This document shows, piece by piece, positions 29,324 through 38,146 of a stretch of 64,000 nucleotides of DNA; position 1 is the stretch's first letter; each line of letters begins with the position of its first letter. Made by a program: the position numbers and the translations under genes. This DNA is from Streptomyces griseosporeus (GTDB lineage: Bacteria > Actinomycetota > Actinomycetes > Streptomycetales > Streptomycetaceae). The stretch spans positions 868,001 through 932,000 of the forward strand of contig NZ_BNBR01000001.1 of assembly GCF_014656055.1 (NCBI RefSeq), given 5' to 3'. The notes under the pieces were generated by a model that did not search any database, was not told the DNA's origin, and saw only the letters and a program-made list of their open reading frames with translations.

Positions 29324-29844
29324 CGCGCACTCCTTATGTGTCGGTCACCCTCGGGACATCGAGGCCAGTCTGCGGCCTTGAGCTCGACGCCCGCTAAGGT
29401 CTGGCTTGAGGCGGATCGGACGCGGTGGCGCCGGTAACTCGTGCGGAGAGCAGGCCGTTGTGAAGCGGCTTGTCCCATGGCGGACGGTGGGTGTGGGTAG
29501 GACCCGTACTGCTGTCCGCCGGCTTCAGGTTAACCAAATGAGCGGGCCTCCGCTCGATAGGGCTGAAAATTTGGGGTAACCATGGCAAGTCACCCGTATG
29601 TCCTCGCTTGGGAATTGAACCCTTTCGCCCCGTGATGCGCCTTTCGAGGGTCACTCCAACGGACTACTCGGCCGCCCGCGCCTTCGAGCGCGCCACGGCA
29701 TCGGCGGGACATCGTTGCGCCGTTCAGGCGGCGTTGGCCGGACGGCAGGCTCGCCATGATCTCCTGCCCCGGCAACTCGCCCCCAGGCGCGATGGACTGA
29801 CCCGCCCGGCCCCCCTCCGGACCGTCAGGCGCGGCCCCGGAAGG
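29324..29844. other. 521-bp gene-poor region with a nested hairpin
   Basis: No convincing gene on either strand. At 29528-29539 GGTTAACCAAAT nearly mirrors ATTTGGGGTAACC at 29569-29581, enclosing a perfect GAGCGG/CCGCTC stem (29540-29545, 29550-29555). The area around 29530-29600 is less GC-rich than its surroundings. On the minus strand this lies upstream of the 57-residue gene, so it could be a leader or a small RNA. I did not match it to a known RNA family. Confidence 0.4.
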
Positions 29845-31380
29845 TCACCAGCGCCCGGGCTCGTAGTCCTTCATGAAGACCCCGTACAGGTCCTCCCCGG
29901 CCTCACCGCGCACGATCGGGTCGTAGACCCGGGCCGCGCCGTCGACCAGGTCGAGCGGAGCGTGGAAGCCGGCCTCGGCGAGGCGCAGCTTGTCGTAGTG
30001 CGGGCGCTCGTCGGTGATCCAGCCGGTGTCGACGGAGGTCATCAGGATGCCGTCGGTCTGGAACATCTCCTGGGCGCTGGTCCGCGTGACCATGTTCATC
30101 GCGGCCTTGGCGGCGTTGGTGTTCGGGTGACCGGCACCCTTGTAGCCGCGACCGAAGACGCCTTCCATCGCGGAGACGTTGACCACGTACGACCGCCCGC
30201 TCGGCGCCTTCTTCGCGGCCTCGGCCATGACCGGCCGGAGCTTGCTGATCAGGATGAACGGCGCCGTGTAGTTGCACAGCTGGGTCTCCAGCAGCTCCAC
30301 CGGCGAGATCTGGTCGATGGTCTGCACCCAGGTGTTGGTGTCGACGACGTCCGGCACCAGGCCGCCCGCGTCGATGGCGGTGCCGTCCAGGTGCCGGGCG
30401 ACGGAGGCGTTGCCCGCGACCAGGGCGAGGTCGGCGACCTGCTGGGCGTCCAGCTCGCTGGTGCCGACGGGCAGCGCGGCCAGGCCGTCGACGGCGCCGG
30501 AGTTGAAGGCGCCGATGACCTGGTGGGCGGGGAGTTCACCGGCGGGCAGCGGGGCGCTCTCGCCCTCGACCAGGGCGGCGTAGGCGGAGGGCAGCCGGCG
30601 CACGGTCTGGGTGGCGTTGTTGATGAGGATGTCCAGCGGGCCGGCCGCGGCGACCTGGTCGGCGAGGGCGACGGCCTGACCGGGGTCGCGCAGGTCGATG
30701 CCGACGACCTCCAGGCGGTGCAGCCAGTCCGCCGAGTCCTCCATCGCCTTGAAGCGGCGGATGGCGTCCTTGGGGAAGCGCGTGGTGATGGTGGTGTGGG
30801 CGCCGTCGCGCAGCAGCCGCAGCGCGATGTACATGCCGATCTTGGCGCGGCCGCCGGTGAGCAGGGCGCGCCGGCCGGTGAGGTCGGCGCGGGCGTCGCG
30901 CTTGGCGCGGTTCAGCGCGGCGCAGTCCGGACAGAGCTGGTGGTAGAAGTAGTCGACTTCCACGTACCGGGACTTGCAGGTGTAGCAGGAGCGCGGGCGC
31001 TGGAGTATGCCGGCGATCGTGCCGGGCTCGGCCTTGGAGGAGGGCAGGATGCCCTCGGTCTCGTCGTCGATGCGCTCGGCGGAGCCGGTGGCGGTGGCCT
31101 CGGTCACGGCGCGGTCGTGCGCGGTCTTGGCGGCGCGGCGCTCCTGACGGCGGCGCTGCTTGACCGTGCGGTAGATGTGCGAGGTGGCCCGGCGGACCTT
31201 GATCGCGTCCGGGTGGTCGACGTCGAGCTTGTCCAGCTCTTCGAGGACGCTGAGGCAGACGGCCAGGCGCTCGGGGTCGATACCCGGCCCGTACGAGTCC
31301 CCGGGCGTGCCGGCGCCGGGGCCGTACGACTCCTCGGGCGTACCGCTCTGGATCGCCGAGCCGTCCTCTGTCACCGTCAT
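29845..31380 (-). CDS. Short-chain dehydrogenase-fold protein with zinc ribbon, catalytic Tyr absent
   Basis: 511-residue cytoplasmic protein. The N-terminal 130 residues are helical and polar; then a four-Cys zinc ribbon (Cys132, 135, 150, 153; CYTCKSRY...CPDC) precedes a Rossmann domain from about 168. The nucleotide motif is TGGRAKIG (175-182), NNAT follows at 254, and Ser403 lies in NVSAMEG. The usual Tyr-x3-Lys is replaced: Lys425 is present in NTNAAKAAMNM but Thr421 stands where Tyr should be. It is much longer than a normal 250-residue SDR. Catalysis may be altered or absent. Not part of an obvious operon. Confidence 0.82.
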   Translation of the reverse strand: MTVTEDGSAIQSGTPEESYGPGAGTPGDSYGPGIDPERLAVCLSVLEELDKLDVDHPDAIKVRRATSHIYRTVKQRRRQERRAAKTAHDRAVTEATATGSAERIDDETEGILPSSKAEPGTIAGILQRPRSCYTCKSRYVEVDYFYHQLCPDCAALNRAKRDARADLTGRRALLTGGRAKIGMYIALRLLRDGAHTTITTRFPKDAIRRFKAMEDSADWLHRLEVVGIDLRDPGQAVALADQVAAAGPLDILINNATQTVRRLPSAYAALVEGESAPLPAGELPAHQVIGAFNSGAVDGLAALPVGTSELDAQQVADLALVAGNASVARHLDGTAIDAGGLVPDVVDTNTWVQTIDQISPVELLETQLCNYTAPFILISKLRPVMAEAAKKAPSGRSYVVNVSAMEGVFGRGYKGAGHPNTNAAKAAMNMVTRTSAQEMFQTDGILMTSVDTGWITDERPHYDKLRLAEAGFHAPLDLVDGAARVYDPIVRGEAGEDLYGVFMKDYEPGRW

Positions 31381-31482
31381 CGCGCTGCCGTTTCTGGGGT
31401 CCCGTGGCGGCGCTCCGACCGCGCCTGCTTTCGAACGCGGAATTCTACGGAGCGCCGCACCCGGGAACCAAACCGCGGAGGG

Positions 31483-32814
31483 TCAGCCGGCGCAGGCTGT
31501 GAGCAGTGTCTCCACCTCCAGCGTGAGCGCCCTGGCGAGCCGGTCGAGGTCGGGGACCGCCTCGGCGTCCGCGACCAGGCCGTAGTGGACGCGGCCCCGG
31601 TAGGTGGAGACGGCGACGGCGAGGGACTGGCCGCGGGCGAGCGGGGCGAGCGGGTAGACCTCGGTGAGCGGGTGGCCGCCGAGCCTCAGACCGAGGCTGG
31701 GCAGCGGCACGCTGGTGACGAGGAGGTCGAACCAGAGCCGGGCGGCCTGGCCGACGAGCGGTCCGCCGACGCGGTGGCCGAGCGCGGGCACGTGGTCGGC
31801 GAGCAGCGCGACGGCGCCGGCGCCGCGGTTCGGTCCGGCGTCCTTGTTGCGGTCCATCGCGGTGCGCACCGCGGCGAGCCGGGCGAGCGGGTCGGGGTCG
31901 CCGACGGGGAGCCGTATCAGGTAGCCGGAGAGCCGGTTGCCCTGCGGGTGGGCGGTGCGCGGGCGGCGCTTGGAGACGGGGATCAGGGCGCGGGGCGCGA
32001 CGCCCTCGCTGCCGTCGCCGCGCTCGTCGAGCCAGCGGCGCAGGGCGCCGGCGACGACGGCGATGAGCACGTCGTTGACGGTGCCGCCGACGGTCTTGCG
32101 GACCCGGTGCACGTCGTCGAGGTCGATGACGACGCCGGCGGTACGGCGGGTGCCGGTGGGCTCGGCGGTGAGCGCCGGGGTGCTGCGGGTGCCGAGCGTG
32201 GAGAGCGCGACGGAGGCGCCGATGTCGAGGGCGCGGCCGACGTCGGACAGCGCGCCGCGCACCAGCCCGGGCAGCTGCCGTACGTCGGGCAGCAGGCCGC
32301 GGCGCGGCTCCTCGGGGCGGGGCCGGGCGGGCGGCAGGTCGACCGGGTCGAGGACGGCGGCGGCGAGGCCGAGGGCGCGCAGCCCGTCGGCGAGGGCGTG
32401 GTGGAACTTGAACAGCACCGCGAAGGACTCCCCGTCGGCGCCGGGCAGCACATGCGCCTCCCACGGCGGCCGGGACCGGACGAGCGGGCGTTCCATGAGC
32501 CGGCCGGCGGCGGCGTGGAAGTCGGCGGTGGGCGCGTGCAGCAGCACGTGCCGCAGGGGGTCGAAGCCGGGGTCGGGTTCCCGGGCGGCGCCGCCGAAGC
32601 CGAGCGGGGCGCGCAGCGGCTGCCAGGTGTCGCGGATCCGCATCCTGAGGCCGGGCACGGCGGCGGAGCGGGCGGCGAGCAGGTCGGCGGCGTGGGCCCC
32701 GGCCGTGGGCGAGTGGGCCGCGAAGACCCCGAGCGCGCCGAGGTGCATCGGGTGCTCGGCGGATTCGATGTTCCAGAACGCCAGATCGAGCGGTGCGAGC
32801 AGATCAGAAGTCAA
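31483..32814 (-). CDS. Wax ester synthase / diacylglycerol acyltransferase family protein
   Basis: 443-residue WS/DGAT O-acyltransferase that makes triacylglycerol storage lipid or wax esters from acyl-CoA. The start TSDLLAPLDLAFWNIESAEH fits the family. The catalytic HHxxxDG motif is intact as HHALADG (138-144). The condensing-domain pattern continues with GGTVNDVLIAVVAGALRRWL and SVPLPSLGLRLGGHPLTEVY, in which SVPLP replaces the more usual NVPGP. Full length. It is preceded by an inverted repeat at 32853 and a terminator at 32914, so probably its own unit. Confidence 0.9.
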   Translation of the reverse strand: MTSDLLAPLDLAFWNIESAEHPMHLGALGVFAAHSPTAGAHAADLLAARSAAVPGLRMRIRDTWQPLRAPLGFGGAAREPDPGFDPLRHVLLHAPTADFHAAAGRLMERPLVRSRPPWEAHVLPGADGESFAVLFKFHHALADGLRALGLAAAVLDPVDLPPARPRPEEPRRGLLPDVRQLPGLVRGALSDVGRALDIGASVALSTLGTRSTPALTAEPTGTRRTAGVVIDLDDVHRVRKTVGGTVNDVLIAVVAGALRRWLDERGDGSEGVAPRALIPVSKRRPRTAHPQGNRLSGYLIRLPVGDPDPLARLAAVRTAMDRNKDAGPNRGAGAVALLADHVPALGHRVGGPLVGQAARLWFDLLVTSVPLPSLGLRLGGHPLTEVYPLAPLARGQSLAVAVSTYRGRVHYGLVADAEAVPDLDRLARALTLEVETLLTACAG

Positions 32815-32852
32815 GGGCTTGCCTCGCGTCGGCGACGGGTGAGTCAGCAGTC

Positions 32853-32870
32853 AATCGCCCTCAGGCGATT
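32853..32870. promoter_or_regulatory. Inverted repeat upstream of the acyltransferase gene
   Basis: AATCGCC (32853-32859) and GGCGATT (32864-32870) are perfect 7-bp arms around CTCA, about 40 bases before the acyltransferase start. Operator or leader hairpin; regulator unknown. Confidence 0.4.
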
Positions 32871-32913
32871 ACGGTCAAGTACGATCAGGCTACGCTCAGT
32901 TAACAGCGGATTA

Positions 32914-32954
32914 AGTCCCGCCTCTTGGCGGACTGGGCCGAAAGAGGCGGGACT
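32914..32954 (-). terminator. Terminator after the GH92 gene
   Basis: AGTCCCGCCTCTT (32914-32926) pairs perfectly with AAGAGGCGGGACT (32942-32954) around a 15-base loop. It lies 27 bases past the GH92 stop and ahead of the acyltransferase promoter region. Confidence 0.8.
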
Positions 32955-32980
32955 CGGGGTGACTCACGGGGCGGACGAGG

Positions 32981-35305
32981 TCACTTCAGGGCAGGGGGCG
33001 CCGCTTCGGGTGACGTACCCCACTCCGACGGGCGCGGGCCGACCGTGAAGTCGAGCGAGCGGATCGAGCGCAGGGTACCGGTGGTGAGGTAGGTGCGCGG
33101 GTACGGCGTGCCGTCGGCGCGCGCCGACTGGATGTACCGGTCGGTCGCGCTGGTGCCGCCGGCCGTGACGGTCAGCCGTCCGAGCGGGTGGTAGCGGCGG
33201 TCCAGGGTCAGGTCGACCCGGTCGAAGACGGGCGTGGACAGGCCCCAGACGGCGTCGCCGGGCTGCACCGGGAAGATCCCGATCGAGGACAGCACCATCC
33301 ACGCGGACATCGTGCCGAGGTCGTCGTTGCCGGTCATGCCGGTCGGCGTGTCGGTGAACAGGGTGAGCGCCGCGTGCACCACGTCGGTCGTCTTCCAGGG
33401 CTGCCCGGTCGACAGGTAGGTGTACGGGGCGATGAGGTCGGGCTCGTTCTGCGGGTTGTACTTGTCGGCGTTGTAGTAGTCGTACGGCCCGTTCACCCAC
33501 ACCTCGCGTGCGGTGCGGGCCGGGTCCGCCTGCAGCCGGTCGTAGGCGAAGAAGGCGTCGAGCCGGTCGTTGGCGGCCCGGGCGCCGCCGATCAGGCCGA
33601 TCATGCCGGGCAGGTCCTGCGGCACGAGCCACTGGTACTGCCAGGCCGTGCCCTCGTGGAAGCCCTCGCCGCGGGCCGGATCGGCCGGCCCGGTGAAGGC
33701 GCCGGAGGCGTCACGGGCGCGGAAGAAGCCGGTCGCCGGGTCGAAGATGTTCCGGTAGCTCTGCGCGCGGGCCGCGTACCGGTCGGCGTCCGCGGTGTGC
33801 CCGAGGGCGCGGGCCATCCTGGCGAGCATCGCGTCGGCGAGGGCGTACTCCAGGGTGGCCGAGGCCCCGTGGTCGTAGTCGGAGTCGCCGGGCTTGGCGT
33901 GCGGGCGGTCCTTGACGTACGGCGCGAAGCCCTGGGCCAGGTACTCCCGGTTGGCCTCCCGGCCCACCGCGGGCGAGCCGGCCGGCGGCACCCCGTCGGC
34001 GTTCTTCTTCAGCGCCCGGTACGCGCGCTCCTCCCAGCCCTTCAGCAGCCCCTGCCGGTAGGCGTTGGTGAGGAACGGCGTCACCGGGTCGCCGGTCATG
34101 ATGTTCGTCTCGACCGTGCCGTATCCCCACTTGGGCAGCCAGCCGCTCTCCTCGTCGATGCGGATGACGGAGACCGCCATGTCGCGGGCCTCGCGCGGGG
34201 CGAGCAGGGAGAGCAGCTGGGACTGGGTGCGGTAGGTGTCCCACAGGGACCAGTTCTGGTAGTAGGTGAAGCCGCGGGCCCGGTGGACGCGCTGGTCCCA
34301 GCCGGTGTACCGGCCGTCGGCGTCGCTGCCGATGTTCGGCGCGAGGAACGACCGGTACAGCGACGAGTAGAAGGTGCGGCGCAGGGTGTCGTCGCCGCCC
34401 CGGACCCGCACGTCGTCCAGCCGGTCCTCCCACAGCCGCCGCGCCTGATCGCGCACCTGGTCGAAGGAACGGCCGCCCTCCGCGCGGAGGTTGACGGCGG
34501 CGCCGTGCGCGTCGACGTACGACAGCGCGGTGGTCGCCTCGACGGTGCGGTCCCGCCGGGTGTCGAAGCGGAGGTAGGCACCGCCCCGCCCGGTCCTCGC
34601 GCCCGCCGTGACGGTGGTGCCGTCCCAGGTGCCGTAGGCGGTGAAGGGGCGGTCGAAGCGGGTGATCGTGTAGAGGGTGTACGGCTCGGTGTCCTGGCAG
34701 AAGCCACGGCCGGTGAGGGCCGTGCGCACGGTGCGGTCGTCGACGATCTCGACCTGGGTGACGACGGCCCGGTGCAGGGACTGGGCCGCGTTCAGCAGGA
34801 CGTTGGCCCGCTCGCCGGCCGGGAAGGTGTAGCGCTGCACGCCGGTGCGTTCGGTGGCGGTCAGCTCGGCGCGGATGCCGGAGTCCAGGCCGACGCGGTA
34901 GTAGCCGGGGGACGCCTCCTCGTCGGTGTGGGAGAAGCCGGCCGCGTACTTCGCGTAGTCCGTCTCGGTCACCTCCCCGGTCGTCGGCAGCACGGGCAGG
35001 TCGCCGCCCAGGCCGCAGCCGACGCCGGACAGGTGGACCAGGGAGAAGCCGCGGATGCGGGTGTGGGAGTAGTCGTAGCCGGTGTTGTGGCCGGTGTCCG
35101 GGGACAGCTGGACCATGCCGAACGGCACGGCGGCGCCGGGGTAGGTGTTGCCCTCGTTCTCGGTGCCGATGAACGGGTTGACGAGATCGGTGAGGCGGTC
35201 GGTCGGCTCGGCGGCGGCCCGGGCCCCGGCCGGGGCGCCCAGCAGCGCGGACGCTGCCAGGGCCCCGGCCAGGCACAGCCGCAGCCGGTCCCGGATCCCT
35301 CTCAT
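32981..35305 (-). CDS. Secreted GH92 alpha-mannosidase
   Basis: 774-residue exported glycosidase of family 92, calcium-dependent inverting enzymes that mostly remove alpha-1,2-mannose. A signal peptide is clear (MRGIRDRLRLCLAGALAASA, then LLGAPAGARAA). The N-terminal domain opens LTDLVNPFIGTENEGNTYPG and GMVQLSPDTGHNTGYDYSHT. The catalytic domain carries EGTAWQYQWLVPQD (about 552) and TGNDDLGTMSAWMVLSSIGI (about 657), the family signature with acidic residues. The start ATG 35305 gives the signal peptide. It fits outside trimming of high-mannose glycans before or after GH85 cleavage. A CG-centred operator-like site sits just upstream. Confidence 0.93.
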   Translation of the reverse strand: MRGIRDRLRLCLAGALAASALLGAPAGARAAAEPTDRLTDLVNPFIGTENEGNTYPGAAVPFGMVQLSPDTGHNTGYDYSHTRIRGFSLVHLSGVGCGLGGDLPVLPTTGEVTETDYAKYAAGFSHTDEEASPGYYRVGLDSGIRAELTATERTGVQRYTFPAGERANVLLNAAQSLHRAVVTQVEIVDDRTVRTALTGRGFCQDTEPYTLYTITRFDRPFTAYGTWDGTTVTAGARTGRGGAYLRFDTRRDRTVEATTALSYVDAHGAAVNLRAEGGRSFDQVRDQARRLWEDRLDDVRVRGGDDTLRRTFYSSLYRSFLAPNIGSDADGRYTGWDQRVHRARGFTYYQNWSLWDTYRTQSQLLSLLAPREARDMAVSVIRIDEESGWLPKWGYGTVETNIMTGDPVTPFLTNAYRQGLLKGWEERAYRALKKNADGVPPAGSPAVGREANREYLAQGFAPYVKDRPHAKPGDSDYDHGASATLEYALADAMLARMARALGHTADADRYAARAQSYRNIFDPATGFFRARDASGAFTGPADPARGEGFHEGTAWQYQWLVPQDLPGMIGLIGGARAANDRLDAFFAYDRLQADPARTAREVWVNGPYDYYNADKYNPQNEPDLIAPYTYLSTGQPWKTTDVVHAALTLFTDTPTGMTGNDDLGTMSAWMVLSSIGIFPVQPGDAVWGLSTPVFDRVDLTLDRRYHPLGRLTVTAGGTSATDRYIQSARADGTPYPRTYLTTGTLRSIRSLDFTVGPRPSEWGTSPEAAPPALK

Positions 35306-35328
35306 ACGGGGAGACCTCCAGGCTGGGT

Positions 35329-35342
35329 GGACATCGTTGTCC
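35329..35342. promoter_or_regulatory. LacI-type operator-like palindrome before the GH92 gene
   Basis: GGACATCGTTGTCC is a 14-bp near-perfect palindrome centred on CG, the usual LacI-family form. The core ACATCGTTG recurs at 38048-38056 inside the inverted repeat before the GH2 gene. Confidence 0.5.
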
Positions 35343-35361
35343 GAAGGGTGGTGGAAAGCGC

Positions 35362-37983
35362 TCACGAGGCCGCGCATCCGGCGACGGTCGCCCGCGACGC
35401 GTCGCGGATCAGCGCCCGGTGGGCGGCCCGCATGCGGTCGGCGTCCGGCTTGAGCACCCGCCGGTCGTACGTCACCAGGCCGTTCAGCTCGCCCTCGACG
35501 TCCGAGATCTGCGTGTACACAGCGCCGTTGGAGCCGCGGCAGGCCAGCGCGTGCACCTCGGCGAGCCGGGCCAGGTAGTCGTCGGTGTAGGCGGCGGGGT
35601 CGACGTCGACGTACGACTGCTGCACCGACCAGGCGTGGCCGGGCACCGCGAGGCCGAGGCCGCCGTACTCGCCGCTGACCAGGGCGCGTTCGCCGTCCGG
35701 GTGGGGCGGCAGGGCGGGACTCGGGTAGCCGTGCTCGTCCATGATGTCGCCGGCGCCGCCGTCCGCGCCGAGGTTCAGGCCGGACATGTTGTTCACCAGC
35801 CGGGTCGGGTCCCAGGCCTTGGCCTGCTCGGCGACGCGGCCGACGTCGTACTGGCCCCAGCCCTCGTTGAAGGTCACCCACATGATCACCGAGGGGCTGC
35901 TGAGATGCTCGTCGATGATCTGCTTCATCTCGCGCTCGTACTCCGCGCGGGCGGCGTCGCCCGGGTTCACTCCGGCCGTCATCGCCGGGATGTCCTGCCA
36001 CACCAGCAGCCCCAGCCGGTCGGCCCAGTAGAACCAGCGGTCCGGCTCGATCTTGATGTGCTTGCGCACCGAGTTGAAGCCGAGGCGCTTGTGCAGGCGC
36101 AGGTCGTAGGCGAGGGCCTCGTCGCTGGGCGCGGTGTGCAGGCCGTCCGGCCAGAAGCCCTGGTCGAGGGTGGCCATCAGGAAGACGGGCTTGCCGTTGA
36201 GGAGCGTGCGTGGCACGCCGTTCACCTTCTCGACGGCGACCGAGCGCATGCCGAAGTAGCTGCCGACGCGGTCGGCGCCGACGCTCACCTTCAGGTCGTA
36301 CAGGAAGGGGTCGTCGGGAGACCACAGGCGGGCGTCGGGGATGCGCAGGGTGAGCGGGCCGCCGCTGCGGCCGGTGGCGCCGGCGACCCTGCGGCCGTGG
36401 TCGTACGCCGTCGCCGTGACCGGGAGTCCGGCGCGCACGCCCTGCGGTTCGACGGTGAGGGTGCCGGCGGCGACGTCCGGGGTGAGCTTCAGGCCGTCGA
36501 CGTGGTCGGCGGCGACCGGCTCCAGCCACACCGTCTGCCAGATGCCGGAGGACGGGGTGTACCAGATGCCGCTGGGGTCCAGGCGCTGCTTGCCGAGCGG
36601 CGGGTTCTCGCCGTTCGCCGCATCCGTCGGGTCGTACACGCCGACGATCAGCTCCTGGGTGCGGCCGGGCTTCAGCGCGTCGGTGATGTCCGCGGCGAAC
36701 TTGTCGTAGCCGCCCTGGTGTTCGGTGACCTTCGTGCCGTTGACCCAGACCTCGGCGCGCCAGTCGACGGCGCCGAAGTTCAGCTGGAGCCGCCTGCCGG
36801 AGCCGATGTGCCAGTCGGCCGGGACGGTGAAGGTGCGCCGGTACCACATGCGGTCCTCGTGCCGCTCCAGGCCGGACAGCTGGGACTCGACGGGATAGGG
36901 CACGAGGATCCGCTCGGGCAGGTCCCGCCCGACCGGCGGCCGCTCCCCCGCCCCGGCGGCCGCGAACTGCCAGCTGCCGTTGAGGTTCTGCCAGACGGGC
37001 CGGGTGAGCTGGGGCCGCGGGTACTCGCGGTGGGCGTTGCCCGGGGTGACGCCGTCGGCCCACGGCGTGCGCAGCTCGTACGTGGAGTGGTTGGGGCCGC
37101 TGCTCCAGAACGCTTTGACAACGTTGCCGTCGGCTCGGGTCAGGCCGCCCTGCCCGTCGTAGCGGACGTCGGCGAGGCCGGGCGCGGTGCCCGTTTTGTT
37201 GCCGACGACCGGCTCCTTGAGGCCGACGAGGAGGGACCTGGGGTCGGCGGGGTCGAGGCGCGCCGTCCCGAGCGGCCAGCGGGCGCCGCCGATCACCGCG
37301 TCGAGGTGGCCGGCGACGTCGGCCGGCGGTGCGGTAAGCGCGTGGGCGAAGTCCAGGCGCAGGGTACGGCCGTCCCGCTCGACCGTGGTGGCGATGGCGC
37401 CGTCGTAGTCGTAGCCCTCGGGCAGCAGGAACGCCGACTGCGGTACGGCGGTCTTCACGCCGCCGGGCGGGGTCCAGCGCAGGTGGAGGTTGGAGCCACC
37501 GAAGTGCTCGAAGTACTCGACCTTGATGGCGTAGGACCGGCCGGCGGTCAGCTCCACGGGGGCGGCGGTCTGTTCGCGGTCCCAGTCGTCGACCCAGTGG
37601 TCGATGAGGAGGCGGCCGTCGACCCAGAGGCGGAAGCCGTTGTCCCCGATGAGGGAAAACGTTGTCGGACCGCTCTTCTCCGGCATGATCCGGCCGGTCC
37701 AGCGGACGCTGACGTCGTCGGAGCGGCCGGTCGCGGAGGCGAGGCGGGACTCCAGCGAGGGGAAGTCGAGCTGCGGGTCGAACCCGGTGGCCTTCAGCTC
37801 GTGGAAGTCGAAGGCGCCGGGGGCGGTCTGGGTGTAGTACTCGCCCTTGAGGCCATGGACCTCGACGGGCTCGTCCAGGGCGGTGCCCGGGGTGGCGGTG
37901 CTCGCGGTGGCGGTCAGGCCGGTGAGGCCGAGGGCCGCGGTGAGCAGTAAGGCGAGTCGGGCTCTGAGTCGTCCGGTGCGCAC
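35362..37983 (-). CDS. Secreted GH2 glycosidase with N-terminal PA14 domain
   Basis: 873-residue exported enzyme. GTG 37983 follows GAAGGGAG and gives a signal peptide (RTGRLRARLALLLTAALGLT). A PA14 carbohydrate-binding domain spans about 45-185 (GLKGEYYTQTAPGAFDFHEL, DVSVRWTGRI, IGDNGFRLWVDGRLLIDHW, SNLHLRWTPPGG). Then come the GH2 sugar-binding, Ig-like and barrel domains. The acid/base Glu is in VTFNEGWGQYD (about 705) and the nucleophile Glu in LVSGEYGG (about 768). Substrate could be a beta-galactoside, beta-mannoside or beta-glucuronide; sequence alone does not decide. Same direction as GH92, 56 bases upstream of it, so the two may be co-transcribed. Confidence 0.9.
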   Translation of the reverse strand: MRTGRLRARLALLLTAALGLTGLTATASTATPGTALDEPVEVHGLKGEYYTQTAPGAFDFHELKATGFDPQLDFPSLESRLASATGRSDDVSVRWTGRIMPEKSGPTTFSLIGDNGFRLWVDGRLLIDHWVDDWDREQTAAPVELTAGRSYAIKVEYFEHFGGSNLHLRWTPPGGVKTAVPQSAFLLPEGYDYDGAIATTVERDGRTLRLDFAHALTAPPADVAGHLDAVIGGARWPLGTARLDPADPRSLLVGLKEPVVGNKTGTAPGLADVRYDGQGGLTRADGNVVKAFWSSGPNHSTYELRTPWADGVTPGNAHREYPRPQLTRPVWQNLNGSWQFAAAGAGERPPVGRDLPERILVPYPVESQLSGLERHEDRMWYRRTFTVPADWHIGSGRRLQLNFGAVDWRAEVWVNGTKVTEHQGGYDKFAADITDALKPGRTQELIVGVYDPTDAANGENPPLGKQRLDPSGIWYTPSSGIWQTVWLEPVAADHVDGLKLTPDVAAGTLTVEPQGVRAGLPVTATAYDHGRRVAGATGRSGGPLTLRIPDARLWSPDDPFLYDLKVSVGADRVGSYFGMRSVAVEKVNGVPRTLLNGKPVFLMATLDQGFWPDGLHTAPSDEALAYDLRLHKRLGFNSVRKHIKIEPDRWFYWADRLGLLVWQDIPAMTAGVNPGDAARAEYEREMKQIIDEHLSSPSVIMWVTFNEGWGQYDVGRVAEQAKAWDPTRLVNNMSGLNLGADGGAGDIMDEHGYPSPALPPHPDGERALVSGEYGGLGLAVPGHAWSVQQSYVDVDPAAYTDDYLARLAEVHALACRGSNGAVYTQISDVEGELNGLVTYDRRVLKPDADRMRAAHRALIRDASRATVAGCAAS

Positions 37984-38038
37984 GGGTCTCCCTTCAACGG
38001 GGTCGGCTGGCGGCTCGTTGACACTCTGCTTGCCTGCG

Positions 38039-38065
38039 CGCTCGTTTACATCGTTGAAACGAGCG
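38039..38065. promoter_or_regulatory. Inverted repeat upstream of the GH2 gene
   Basis: CGCTCGTTT (38039-38047) and AAACGAGCG (38057-38065) are perfect 9-bp arms. The 9-base centre ACATCGTTG is identical to the core of the site before the GH92 gene. Confidence 0.5.
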
Positions 38066-38146
38066 GCAGGTGGCATTCGAGCACGAGCTTCCGCTTCCCG
38101 TCCAGGGGCATGACAAGACCGGGCGGCACCGGGCGGTGCACTCGGG

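Noticed and set aside
29590..29775. A 61-residue minus-strand frame in the gene-poor region
   Set aside because: No ribosome site and no coherent protein features.
32981..37063. A fused GH2-GH92 reading frame of 1360 residues
   Set aside because: The first part reads the GH2 gene in the wrong frame; GH92 has its own ATG and signal peptide at 35305.
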